The notes under the pieces were generated by a model, which had not been told where the DNA came from, searched no databases, and worked only from the letters and a program-made list of their open reading frames with translations. Of a stretch of DNA of 64,000 nt, positions 18,794 through 26,984 are shown piece by piece. Position 1 is the stretch's first letter. Each line of letters begins with the position of its first letter. This DNA is from Streptomyces hilarionis. GTDB taxonomy: Bacteria > Actinomycetota > Actinomycetes > Streptomycetales > Streptomycetaceae. Where the stretch lies: positions 1-64,000 of the forward strand of contig NZ_JAHHIT010000050.1 of the NCBI RefSeq assembly GCF_024539675.1, written 5' to 3'. Made by a program: the position numbers and the translations under genes.

Positions 18794-18896
18794 GTCCTGC
18801 GTGTCCCGCCCCCACCGCGCTGCCGCTCGGGCCGCTCGGGTGCCGACAAGTGTGGTCCATGTGGATGAAGGTCCGTATGCCCAATGGGGTGATTCG

Positions 18897-21128
18897 TCAC
18901 CTTGCGGGTGAGCCGCCGCCGTCCCGGCCCGGGAGCAGCTGCCCCCCGGTCAGGCCGCCCGCCAGCAGCCGTGCCGTCTCCTCCGCCAGGCGCGTCGCCC
19001 GCCGGGCCTCGGCCCGCAGGGCGTGCACGTGCCGGAACGCCTCTCCGTACCGGCGCTGCTCCTCCAGCGGCAGCAGCGGCACGCGCAGCCGGCCGGGGCT
19101 GACGGTCAGGACCGTGCTGCCCGTCGACGCGCCCGCGATGTTCTCCTCCGCGCCCAGGAACCCGGCGAGGAACCAGGCGTCCAGACGTGCCGGGTCCGGC
19201 CGGAAGAGGTGGACGTGGGGGCCGAGCAGCGCGCCGGCGTCCTCCTCGCCCGCGACCCGTGCCATCGGCCCGTCCCCGTTCGCGACCGCCCGTACGAGGA
19301 CGTCCCCGACGGCGACCAGGGGCGCCACGGCGCCGCGCAGTTCCGACGGGTCGCCCGTGGGGCCCGACCCGCGCGCGATGTCCGCGCCGGTGAGGACGGC
19401 GCGCGCGGCGGAAGCCTCCTGGGTCGCTTCCCCGGCTTCCGCCCGGTCCGTCCGCTCCGCCTCTTCCGCGCGGCCCCGCGCACCCTCCGGTTCTTCCGCG
19501 CGGCCCCGCGCACCCTCCGGTGCCGTCCGCAGGAAGGTGAGCGCTCCGCCGCGCGCGAGGTCGGACGCCGTGGCCGTCCGCCATTCGCGTGCCGCGGGGC
19601 CCGCGCTGCCCCACTCCTCGTGACCGGCCGTCCGCGCGAGCGCCTTCGCGGCCTTGACGAGGTTGCCGCGCGTGGCGTCGACCTGCGCCGACAGCACCGC
19701 CGGATCGACCTCGGTCCGTGACGCCCGTACGAGACGTGCCGGAGTCAGGTCCACCACGTCGTCCAGCAGGTCGACCACGCCCGCCGCGTACGCGACGCCG
19801 GGTTCGCCCTCGAACGCGTCCGGGTTCCCCGTGAACGCCCGCCACACCCCCAGGACCCGCGCGGTCAGCTCGGCCCAGTCCGGGGCGACGGACCGGCTTC
19901 CCGCGCCTCGGGTGCGGGTGGTCCCGGCCGCGCCGCCGCCCCCCGCACCCGCCGGCGACGACGATTCCGCCGCGTCCACGAACAGCACCGTCTTGCGCTC
20001 CGGGCCGCCCGGTTCGGGCCGTTGCAGCACCCAGATCTGGAGACCGACGTGCAGCGGGATCGACGCGCCCACCGGCAGGGCGATCACCGCGCGCAGGGCT
20101 CCGCCGCGTACCAGCTCCGCCCGTACGCGGCGGCCCGACGCACGGCCTGCCATGGCGGGCGGCAGGAGCAGGACCGCGTGGCCGCCCGGGGTCAGATGGG
20201 CGAGCGCGTGCTGCACCCACGCCAGTTCCGATTCGGCGCGGGGCGGCACCCCGTACGCCCAGCGGGGGTCGTACGCCAGCTCGTCGTGACCCCAGTCGCG
20301 GACGCCGAACGGCGGGTTGCACAGCACCGCGTCGACGACCAGGCCGGGGAAGGCGTCCGCGCGCAGACTGTCGGCGGCGCGCACGGTGACCTCGGCCCGC
20401 GGAGCGGTCAGCATCAGGCTCACGGCGCTGCGCCGGGCCTGCACGGGAAGCGTGTCCTGGCCGTACAGCTCGCTCGCGCCCCGCCGGGCGGCGGCCGCCA
20501 GCAGGGTGCCGCTGCCGCAGGCCGGGTCGAGGACGCCGACCGGTGATCCGGGGATCAGGCCTGCCAGCAGGTCTGCGAGCGGTTCGGGCGTCCGATACGC
20601 GCCGGACGCGGCGCTGTCCTCCAGTTCCCGCTCGGCGAGCACGCCCAGCGCGGCCTGGCCGCCCTCGTCGCGTACACACCCGTACAGCGCCCGCAGAACC
20701 GCCGCGTCGACCGCCTCGAAGCGGACGGCGTCCGCGCCCGGCACGGTGTCGGCCACGGCGGCCACCTCCCGCTCGGCGCGGCCGACGAGCTCCGCGTCCG
20801 GGAGCAGCGCGGCTGCCGTCAGCTCCTTTGGTGAGCGGCGCGCCGCCGCGAGGACCAGGAGGAGCAGGTCGGTCGTGCCCGCGCCGCTCTGCGCGTGCAG
20901 ACGCAGGATCGTGCGCAACTCCTCCGAAGGGCTCGCCGCGGCGACCTGGCCACGCGAGGCGAGCCAGGAACGCACCGACTCCAAGTCGTACAGGGGGCTG
21001 CTGTCCGTACCGCCGGACGGGGCCGGGAAGTCGTCGTGCCGACGTCGCCAGTTGCTGACCGTGGCGCGCGTGACCCCCGCGATGCGGGAGATCTCGGCGG
21101 CGGTCACCTGGGCGGATGGCTGAGACAT
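18897..21128 (-). CDS. HTH-N6 adenine methylase fused to HsdS-like domain
   Basis: 743 aa from ATG 21128 (AGGA upstream). Domains in order: an N-terminal helix-turn-helix (VTAAEISRIAGVTRATVSNW), a helical segment, an adenine methylase with VLDPACGSGTLL (about 199-210) and NPPF (271-274), and an HsdS-like recognition part. The latter shows VAVGDVLVRAV, GPHVHLFRPDP, STGSTVLTVSPGRLRVPLLP and a closing helix. It resembles the self-contained methylases common in streptomycetes. It reads in the same direction as hsdM, 104 bases upstream of it. A low-complexity linker (about residues 535-575) contains a 30-bp tandem repeat. It could be a solitary methylase, an anti-restriction guard or a partner of the type I system. 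Confidence 0.8.
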   Translation of the reverse strand: MSQPSAQVTAAEISRIAGVTRATVSNWRRRHDDFPAPSGGTDSSPLYDLESVRSWLASRGQVAAASPSEELRTILRLHAQSGAGTTDLLLLVLAAARRSPKELTAAALLPDAELVGRAEREVAAVADTVPGADAVRFEAVDAAVLRALYGCVRDEGGQAALGVLAERELEDSAASGAYRTPEPLADLLAGLIPGSPVGVLDPACGSGTLLAAAARRGASELYGQDTLPVQARRSAVSLMLTAPRAEVTVRAADSLRADAFPGLVVDAVLCNPPFGVRDWGHDELAYDPRWAYGVPPRAESELAWVQHALAHLTPGGHAVLLLPPAMAGRASGRRVRAELVRGGALRAVIALPVGASIPLHVGLQIWVLQRPEPGGPERKTVLFVDAAESSSPAGAGGGGAAGTTRTRGAGSRSVAPDWAELTARVLGVWRAFTGNPDAFEGEPGVAYAAGVVDLLDDVVDLTPARLVRASRTEVDPAVLSAQVDATRGNLVKAAKALARTAGHEEWGSAGPAAREWRTATASDLARGGALTFLRTAPEGARGRAEEPEGARGRAEEAERTDRAEAGEATQEASAARAVLTGADIARGSGPTGDPSELRGAVAPLVAVGDVLVRAVANGDGPMARVAGEEDAGALLGPHVHLFRPDPARLDAWFLAGFLGAEENIAGASTGSTVLTVSPGRLRVPLLPLEEQRRYGEAFRHVHALRAEARRATRLAEETARLLAGGLTGGQLLPGRDGGGSPAR
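19462..19521 (-). repeat. In-frame 30-bp tandem repeat
   Basis: Two exact 30-base copies (19462-19491 and 19492-19521) encode two copies of a ten-residue acidic/basic unit (PEGARGRAEE) in the linker of the fused methylase. An in-frame, likely slippage-prone repeat that changes linker length only. Confidence 0.9.
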
Positions 21129-21180
21129 GAGGGGGGTCCTGGCTCTCTGGCTTCTGTCTCGCTCGGCAGCGGACGTCAAC

Positions 21181-21219
21181 AACCTACAGCACCCGTCGAA
21201 TCTGTCAACGTGATTGACA
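21181..21219 (-). promoter_or_regulatory. Promoter of the fused methylase, with palindromic -35
   Basis: On the minus strand TTGACA (21208-21203), a 16-base spacer and TAGGTT (21186-21181) make a strong housekeeping-type promoter for the methylase gene. The same TTGACA is present on the plus strand at 21214-21219, so TGTCAA-CGTGA-TTGACA (21203-21219) is an inverted repeat made of two back-to-back -35 boxes. Confidence 0.6.
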
Positions 21220-21249
21220 GTGCTTTCAGTGAGATGCTTATCTTTCGAT

Positions 21250-21265
21250 GCTTCCGATCGGAAGC
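21250..21265. promoter_or_regulatory. Perfect 16-bp palindrome, possible operator
   Basis: GCTTCCGATCGGAAGC reads identically on both strands. It lies between the divergent methylase gene and the membrane protein gene at 21412, about 30 bases past the plus-strand TTGACA, where a repressor could act. The binding protein is unknown. Confidence 0.4.
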
Positions 21266-21411
21266 GGTCGCCGGACATCTTCCTGCCGGGTGCGAGCACT
21301 CACGTAGCGACGTTCCGGCGCGCAGGCCGCGCCACGCGGCGCCCACCTCTCGAACAGCCTCGGCCCCCTTGCTTGCCGGAACGGGTCGGGCATCACCGAA
21401 CGGAGCACGCC

Positions 21412-21999
21412 ATGACGAACCCGACCCCCGACCCGCAGCACGACCACGGCCCGCAGTACGGCCAGGGCCCGCAGAGCGGTTGGGGGCCGACGCCGCCGGT
21501 CCCGCCCGTACCTCTCAAGCCCGTGTCCCGTCGCGGACAGCGGATCAAGTACGGCGTCACGGCTGCTGTCGCCCTGTTCGTCGGCGTAGGAATCGGCGCC
21601 AACGGTGGCGAGGCGGCCTCCGGTGGCACCGCCGAGGCCAAGGCTGCCCCCCGCCTTACGGTGACCGTGACCAAGACGGCGCAGAGCAAGGCGGCCCCCG
21701 CCCCCACGGTCACCGAAACGGTCACCGCCAAGCCCGAGAAGGCGGAGCCCGCCGGTCCCGCGACCGCCTTCTCGGGCGAGGGCGAGTACCTCGTCGGCGA
21801 GGACATCAAGCCCGGGACGTACCGGACTGCCGGCCCCGAGGACGAGTTGGGCTGCTACTGGGAACGGGCCAAGGACGCCAGCGGCGAGTTCGGTTCGATC
21901 ATCTCCAACAACAACCTTCAGGGGCCGGGCCGGGTGACCCTCGGCAAGGGGGAGTACTTCAAGACCAACCGGTGCCAGGAGTGGAAGCGAGTCGGGTGA
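21412..21999 (+). CDS. Single-span membrane protein, unknown function
   Basis: 195 aa from ATG 21412 after CGGAGC. A Pro/Gln/His-rich cytoplasmic head (residues 1-40) is followed by one membrane helix (YGVTAAVALFVGVGIGANGG), a Thr/Ala/Lys-rich stalk and a C-terminal extracellular module beginning GEYLVGEDIKPGTYRT. That module carries a Cys in GCYW and one in NRCQEW, which may pair, and an aromatic/Asn pattern (IISNNNL) seen in many small streptomycete and phage exported proteins. I cannot assign a function. It lies upstream of the chaperone-like operon in the same direction. Confidence 0.65.
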   Translation: MTNPTPDPQHDHGPQYGQGPQSGWGPTPPVPPVPLKPVSRRGQRIKYGVTAAVALFVGVGIGANGGEAASGGTAEAKAAPRLTVTVTKTAQSKAAPAPTVTETVTAKPEKAEPAGPATAFSGEGEYLVGEDIKPGTYRTAGPEDELGCYWERAKDASGEFGSIISNNNLQGPGRVTLGKGEYFKTNRCQEWKRVG

Positions 22000-22168
22000 C
22001 GGTGCCCGCAGTGCTGCCCGGAACCGCCCGCACTCGGCATCGTCGCTGGTGGGGTACGACGTCGACTACGAGAGCGGTGCCGTCCTGCCTTAACATCAGG
22101 TCGATCGCCGTGTCCTGGCCGATCGGGGAGGAAATCGGGCGTTCACGGGGAGGGGGAGGACTACGTCG

Positions 22169-23944
22169 ATGACGATCGAGCCGGCTGCCGCGGCCGACCT
22201 GGAACAGCTGAGGCGCGCGGAACTGGAAAGACGCGAGCAAGTGCGCCGGGACCGGGAGGGTGGCGCCCGCGCTCCCCTGCGGGCGCGGCGTCGCCCGGCC
22301 GTGAACGGCTTCCCGGCCGAGTCACCGGATGAGCCTGGGGCGGACTCTCCCCGTCTGCTGCCGACACCGCTGCCCACACGTGTGATACATGCCCTGCGAC
22401 GGGCCATGGCCGAAATGGGAGAAGACATCGCGGTCACCGACCGCATGGAGGAACTGGCGGCCCGGGCGGCCGACCCGTTGCGGGCAGTGGCGGCCGAGGC
22501 GGTCGACCTGCTGATCCGGGCGGATCCACTGCCCGCGCTGGGACAGCTTGTGGACCTGACGGTCAGTGGCCTCCCCCTCCTGGAGGAGGCAGAGCTCTCC
22601 CGCGCCGAAAAACTCCGATCGGGGCGGCTGCCTGCCCCGGATGCCGAGCAGGGCACGGTCGACGCATGGCAGCTGCACCTGGAGTCCGCCGAGGCACACG
22701 GGCGCGCGGTTCAGTCGACCGCGACGTGGCAGCGACTCGTCGCACGCCTGCCGCTGTCCGTCGTCGACGACCTGATCGACGAAGGAGCCCTCACCCCGGC
22801 CGTGGTCGGCGACACCTGGCCGGAGCCGAGCGACCGCACCCGCTATGTGACGGCACGTCTGGCCCCGCACCTGCTGACCGACGCCGAGGTCACGGCTCTG
22901 GACTGGCGGGATGAGGCACGCCGCCGGATGCTCGAGGCGGGCGAGACGGTGGACCAGGTCGACGGGCGCCACGACGGCTGGAGTCTTCGCTCGGCCCTCC
23001 TGGCCGGAGACGTCTCCGCACTGGACGACGTCCGGGCTTACGGCAACCAGGACCTGCCCGCGGAACTCGTCCACTTCGTGATCGCCCTGCGGGGCATCAG
23101 GCAAGGCGCGCCGGTGGACGGTCGCATGGGCAGGGACCGGGCCCTCTTCGGGCTGCTGGAGGACTGCGCCCCGGAAAGCCGTCTCCTGTCGGGCCGCACC
23201 CCGTTCCACTTCTGGGCAGGGACGCGGCGCATGTACCGCCTGCTGGACGACATGCACTGGGCCATGGCCTGTGAACCGGAGCGGACCGAGGACGCGGTGC
23301 GCGCCGTCCTGCAACAGGCCGCGGCGTTGCGCGACGTGGAGACGCAGGGGGCCGCCGGTTCGGCCGACCGCGAGGCACGGGTCGTCCAGGCCTACCTGAT
23401 CTTCCTGCACGCCCGTCCGGGGGACCGTGACCGGCTCGACCAGGGCGTGGGACTGCTGGAGGAGGTGCTGAAGCGGGGAGGCCGGCAGCGCGGCGGCGTC
23501 GACGGAGTGCAGCGGCGACGCATGAGCGACCTGAGCGAACTGCTGCAGTCCCTGCGGTTCAAGTCCAGGCCGCGCGACGTCCTCAACCCCTACCTGGCGT
23601 TGTGCGTCGAGCACGACTCCACCGAATGGGGACAGGGGTGGCGCGATCTGCGTCGGCAGGTCGGCGCCGAGCAGCTCGAGTACATCAACGGCGCGAAGGA
23701 CCGCATCCGGCGGATCGAGACCGCACGACGTCTGGGGGAGGAATCCGAGCCCCTGTACGAACTCCCGTTGCACGAGCGGTTCCTCTGGGTTCCCGACGAT
23801 CGGAGCGAGCTGCTCCAGCCGCGGCCGCGCCCCCTTGCGCGCCGCACCGGGCCCAGTACCGAGCAGGAGAAGTCGTGGACCGCCGCAGAGGCGGCCCGGG
23901 AGATCATCGGCCGTTGTGCCGGGAGACTGAGGAACGATCACTGA
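22169..23944 (+). CDS. Unknown helical protein with degenerate J-like C-terminal segment
   Basis: 591 aa, starting at ATG 22169 behind a very strong GGGGAGGGGGAGGA. Almost wholly alpha-helical, soluble, no recognised family. An N-terminal basic region (residues 1-60) is followed by a long helical body. Residues 473-517 start NPYLALCVEHDSTEWGQGWR and continue with DLRRQ and a later EYINGAKDRIRRIE, which follows the helix pattern of a J-domain (NPY..LGV..D, W..LRR, IN.A.D.I) but has no HPD tripeptide. The stop overlaps the start of the next gene (TGATG). Together with the following GrpE-like and Hsp70-like genes it may act as co-chaperone or substrate adaptor; this is inference. Confidence 0.6.
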   Translation: MTIEPAAAADLEQLRRAELERREQVRRDREGGARAPLRARRRPAVNGFPAESPDEPGADSPRLLPTPLPTRVIHALRRAMAEMGEDIAVTDRMEELAARAADPLRAVAAEAVDLLIRADPLPALGQLVDLTVSGLPLLEEAELSRAEKLRSGRLPAPDAEQGTVDAWQLHLESAEAHGRAVQSTATWQRLVARLPLSVVDDLIDEGALTPAVVGDTWPEPSDRTRYVTARLAPHLLTDAEVTALDWRDEARRRMLEAGETVDQVDGRHDGWSLRSALLAGDVSALDDVRAYGNQDLPAELVHFVIALRGIRQGAPVDGRMGRDRALFGLLEDCAPESRLLSGRTPFHFWAGTRRMYRLLDDMHWAMACEPERTEDAVRAVLQQAAALRDVETQGAAGSADREARVVQAYLIFLHARPGDRDRLDQGVGLLEEVLKRGGRQRGGVDGVQRRRMSDLSELLQSLRFKSRPRDVLNPYLALCVEHDSTEWGQGWRDLRRQVGAEQLEYINGAKDRIRRIETARRLGEESEPLYELPLHERFLWVPDDRSELLQPRPRPLARRTGPSTEQEKSWTAAEAAREIIGRCAGRLRNDH

Positions 23945-24747
23945 TGCCCGCGAAGAAAGAACCCCGCAAGTCCGCAGCGGAGCCCCGTCGCATCAAGGCG
24001 TTCGAAGGGGTGCGCAGCAAGCCGGTGCGGAAGGCGGCGCGGAGCGTTCCGCCGCGTGATCCCGCGAACCACGAGCCCCGCGGCGCAGGGGCGCGGTCGT
24101 CCGGCGACGGGTCCGTTCCGGGATCGGCCGAAGAAGCCCGGCGAAAGGTCGTCGACGACTCCGGCGCCCCCGCGGAAGGCGTGGCGCTGCTCGACCCCCG
24201 GGCGGACCCCGAGGTGATGTTCCGCATCCTCAGCGACAAGATCGCGGCGAAGGTGGACAGGGCGGCCATGAAGGCCGGAGCGAGCGCCGCCCAGGAAGTC
24301 GGCCGGAGGCTCACGGCGGAACTGGACGCGGCCATCGCCGGAGCACAGTCGACGGCGGGCAAAATGGGCTCCCTCGTGCAACAGGCGGTGCAGTCGGCCG
24401 TGGACGAGGCTCTGCGCACCGCGGTGCTCAACGCGACCCGCGTGCGTGAAGAGCACCTGGCGCAGCTGGCGCTGATCGACCGCACCGCACAGACGGCGCA
24501 GGACATCACCGCTGTGCGACTGCGCGTCGAGGAGGAGATGCGGCGGTCCGGGATCACGCGAGTCACCGAAGCGGACCCCGAGTCGTTCAACCTGGTGAAT
24601 CCCGGCGAGCATGCGGACAGTCGGGCCTACGAAGTCCTCGCTCCGGCTTACACGGACAGTCGCACGGGCCGCGTGGTCCAGCGTGGCGAGATGCGACGCG
24701 TCCCGTCGCACGCCGACCCCGTCACCGAGGGAGGCGAGGACCGATGA
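23944..24747 (+). CDS. Coiled-coil protein, GrpE-like nucleotide exchange candidate
   Basis: 267 aa. Residues 1-85 are basic and disordered-looking; 90-203 form a long amphipathic helix rich in Ala, Glu, Arg; 201-253 look beta-rich. The helix-to-beta layout and several positions (SGITRV, DPESFNL, YEVLAPAYTD, GRVVQRGEM) resemble the dimerisation helix and beta-wing of GrpE, the Hsp70 nucleotide exchange factor, though similarity is weak by eye. The gene overlaps both neighbours (TGATG upstream, ATGA downstream), so it is made in step with the Hsp70-like protein, which supports a partnership. Confidence 0.55.
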   Translation: MPAKKEPRKSAAEPRRIKAFEGVRSKPVRKAARSVPPRDPANHEPRGAGARSSGDGSVPGSAEEARRKVVDDSGAPAEGVALLDPRADPEVMFRILSDKIAAKVDRAAMKAGASAAQEVGRRLTAELDAAIAGAQSTAGKMGSLVQQAVQSAVDEALRTAVLNATRVREEHLAQLALIDRTAQTAQDITAVRLRVEEEMRRSGITRVTEADPESFNLVNPGEHADSRAYEVLAPAYTDSRTGRVVQRGEMRRVPSHADPVTEGGEDR

Positions 24748-26816
24748 CCTTCGGCATCGACTTCGGGACGAGCAACTCGGTCGTCGCCCGCTGGACCGGG
24801 AACGGCACCGAGGTGATCCGGGTGGACAGCGCCGCTCTGCCGGCGGAGTGGAACAGGCCGGGCTTCGACGAACTCTTTCCCTCCGTCGTGTCGCTGCGCG
24901 ACATCCAGCGAACCCTGTGCTTCGGCTGGTCGGCCAAGTGCGAGACGGCAGAACCCCGTGACGCGGTCAAACGCATGCTCGCTTCGCGACCGAGGGCCAT
25001 GGACGAGGAGAAGACCCCTCGCACCGGAGCGGTACCCGAGGAACACGAGGTCTGGCTGGGCGACGAGCCCTACCGGAGCACAGCCGTGGCGGCAGCGCTC
25101 TTCGATCAGATGAAGGCCGGCGTGCGCCGTAACCTCCGCGAGATGGACGAGGCGGTGGTGACGGTGCCGGCCAACGCCACCGGTGCCGCCCGCTATCGCA
25201 CCAGAGCAGCGGCCCGCTTGGCGAAGATCAAGGTCAAGGCTCTGATCAACGAACCGACGGCCGCCGCGATCAGCTACGCCCACGACTTCCCCGGGGAAGG
25301 CCGGTTCCTCGTGTTCGACTGGGGTGGCGGCACCATCGACGTCACCGTCCTCGAGCACTATGACGGGATCTTCGACGAGATGGCGTCACGCGGTATCACC
25401 GCGCTCGGAGGCCTGGAGTTCGACGAAGCGCTCGTCAAACTGGTTCTCACCAAGCTCGGCAGCCACCCGGAGAGACTGACCCGACTGGAGGCACGCCGCT
25501 GGAGGCGGCACGTCGAGCTGACGAAGATCGTGCTGTCGCAACCCGGCACGGATCAGGTGCTCTTCGAGCCGCTCGGCGGGCTGCCTCCCGTCGTCATCCA
25601 CCGGGGTGAGTTCGAGGAAGCGGTTCAACCGCTTGTGCGTCGTGCGCTCGTGCCACTGGCCGAGTGTCTTCAGGACGTGGGTCTCACCGCGCAGGACCTC
25701 GACGCCGTACTGATGATCGGCGGTACCTCGCAGATTCCGCTGGTTCGCCGTGAGGTGGAGCGCGTCCTGGGCAAGTCCGTGGTCGACGCCCGTCTGTGCA
25801 AGCCGATGACGGCGGTCGCCCGGGGAGCGGCCATTACCGCGGCCGAGATCGACGGACTCGTCCCCGAGACCACCATCTCGGTTGCCACCAGCCACGACCT
25901 GGGACTGTCCTTCGACGCGGGAGGGCGGCAGCGTGGTTTCGCCACCGTGGTTCCCCGTTACTCGACGCTTCCGGCACGGGGGACGCGCAGTGCCATGCCG
26001 GCGGTCCGCGGGGCTTCCAAGGTCGTCCTCGAGATCGTCGAGGGTGACGGCAAGCGCGCCGCGGACGACGAGCGCACGTTCCCCCTCGCGCGGCTCGAAC
26101 TTCCGGTGCCGCAACCCTCCGCGGAGCCCTCGGACAACCTCTTCGACGTCGACTACCACTACGACCGAAGCGGCATCCTCAAGGTCCATGCGCGGGCCCG
26201 CCACACCGGGGCGGTGATCCTCGACGAGGAACTGGACTGCTTCGGTCCGGACGGTACCCCCATCGCGCACGGACTCGACCGTGAACTCGAACGCCTGCTC
26301 ACGCGGATCGTCGAACCGGCCGTCGCCCCGGCTGCGCAGGGCCCGCGCCAGGCGCCCGAAGCCACCGGCAAAGCCGCGCTGGAAGAGGTGCTTCAACCCG
26401 ACGAGGCGGAACATGACGCAACGCCGAGTGTCGTGGTCGACGGCCGTGACATCATGAGTGCCGGTCGCACGGCAGCGTCGCCCCGCGCTCCCAGTGTCCG
26501 TCTGCTCGGATCGGCGCTGACGGCCATCAAACGCCGCTATCCCGAACACCGTGTCGTGACCGTGCTGGGCACGGACATTGTCGACGCGGTCGAGTACGAC
26601 GACAAGGACATCGTCGACAGAGCGATCGAGGAGGGCCGCATCGTGACCGTTCCGTCCACGTCGCCCCAGTCGGTGCTCAGCGTGGCGCAGCAGCTGGACG
26701 CGGTTGTGGTGTCGATGGGCGACCTGACGCGTTTCCGGACCCCCCACCCCTGGGTGACGCAGCAGGGGCGGTTCGTCAAGCTGGCTCGGGTGGATCGCAA
26801 CTGGGTGTTCATTTAG
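24744..26816 (+). CDS. Hsp70-like ATPase with C-terminal NYN/PIN-like region
   Basis: 690 aa. The actin-fold ATPase is complete: phosphate-1 GIDFGTSNSVV (4-14), NEPTAAAISYA (169-179), phosphate-2 FDWGGGTIDV (191-200) and adenosine motif MIGGTSQIPLV (324-334). Residues about 375-530 match a short Hsp70 substrate-binding beta domain (LFDVDYHYDRSGILKVHARA). Instead of the helical lid, residues 563-690 resemble an NYN/Regnase ribonuclease fold: VVVDGRDIM (563-571), VVTVLGTDIVDAVEYDD, EEGRIVTVPS, DAVVVSMGDLTRF (about 652-664) and PWVTQQGRF. The first acidic residue (D566) is kept, but the usual mid-domain Asp pair is not seen. It ends the operon. Divergent from housekeeping DnaK; role unknown. Confidence 0.75.
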   Translation: MTFGIDFGTSNSVVARWTGNGTEVIRVDSAALPAEWNRPGFDELFPSVVSLRDIQRTLCFGWSAKCETAEPRDAVKRMLASRPRAMDEEKTPRTGAVPEEHEVWLGDEPYRSTAVAAALFDQMKAGVRRNLREMDEAVVTVPANATGAARYRTRAAARLAKIKVKALINEPTAAAISYAHDFPGEGRFLVFDWGGGTIDVTVLEHYDGIFDEMASRGITALGGLEFDEALVKLVLTKLGSHPERLTRLEARRWRRHVELTKIVLSQPGTDQVLFEPLGGLPPVVIHRGEFEEAVQPLVRRALVPLAECLQDVGLTAQDLDAVLMIGGTSQIPLVRREVERVLGKSVVDARLCKPMTAVARGAAITAAEIDGLVPETTISVATSHDLGLSFDAGGRQRGFATVVPRYSTLPARGTRSAMPAVRGASKVVLEIVEGDGKRAADDERTFPLARLELPVPQPSAEPSDNLFDVDYHYDRSGILKVHARARHTGAVILDEELDCFGPDGTPIAHGLDRELERLLTRIVEPAVAPAAQGPRQAPEATGKAALEEVLQPDEAEHDATPSVVVDGRDIMSAGRTAASPRAPSVRLLGSALTAIKRRYPEHRVVTVLGTDIVDAVEYDDKDIVDRAIEEGRIVTVPSTSPQSVLSVAQQLDAVVVSMGDLTRFRTPHPWVTQQGRFVKLARVDRNWVFI

Positions 26817-26984
26817 CCAGCTCTTCAGGATCGGGGGCGGACGAGAGGGAGGGGTCCGGTCGAGGGTGAGGCCGGGCGCGTGGCCGTCTCGCCGATCACT
26901 CCGGTGCGGTCGGCCCCGGGACGAAAGCGGGGTCCACCTGGGCGGCCAGGTCCTGTCCGGTCGCCTCGTTCGCCCAGGCACGGG

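Noticed and set aside
12445-18868. Plus-strand open frames opposite hsdR and hsdM
   Set aside because: The minus strand encodes intact, motif-complete R-M subunits; the opposite frames are shadows.
19462-19521. 30-bp repeat considered as a CRISPR unit
   Set aside because: Only two copies, directly adjacent without spacers and in frame within a coding linker.
22169-26816. Reading the three genes as the housekeeping dnaK-grpE-dnaJ operon
   Set aside because: The ATPase has a different C-terminal region, the J-like segment has no HPD and the exchange-factor candidate is far diverged; gene order also differs.
12265-26870. A mobile island with attachment sites around the R-M and chaperone genes
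   Set aside because: No tRNA, integrase, transposase or flanking direct repeat was seen; the grouping is by function only.
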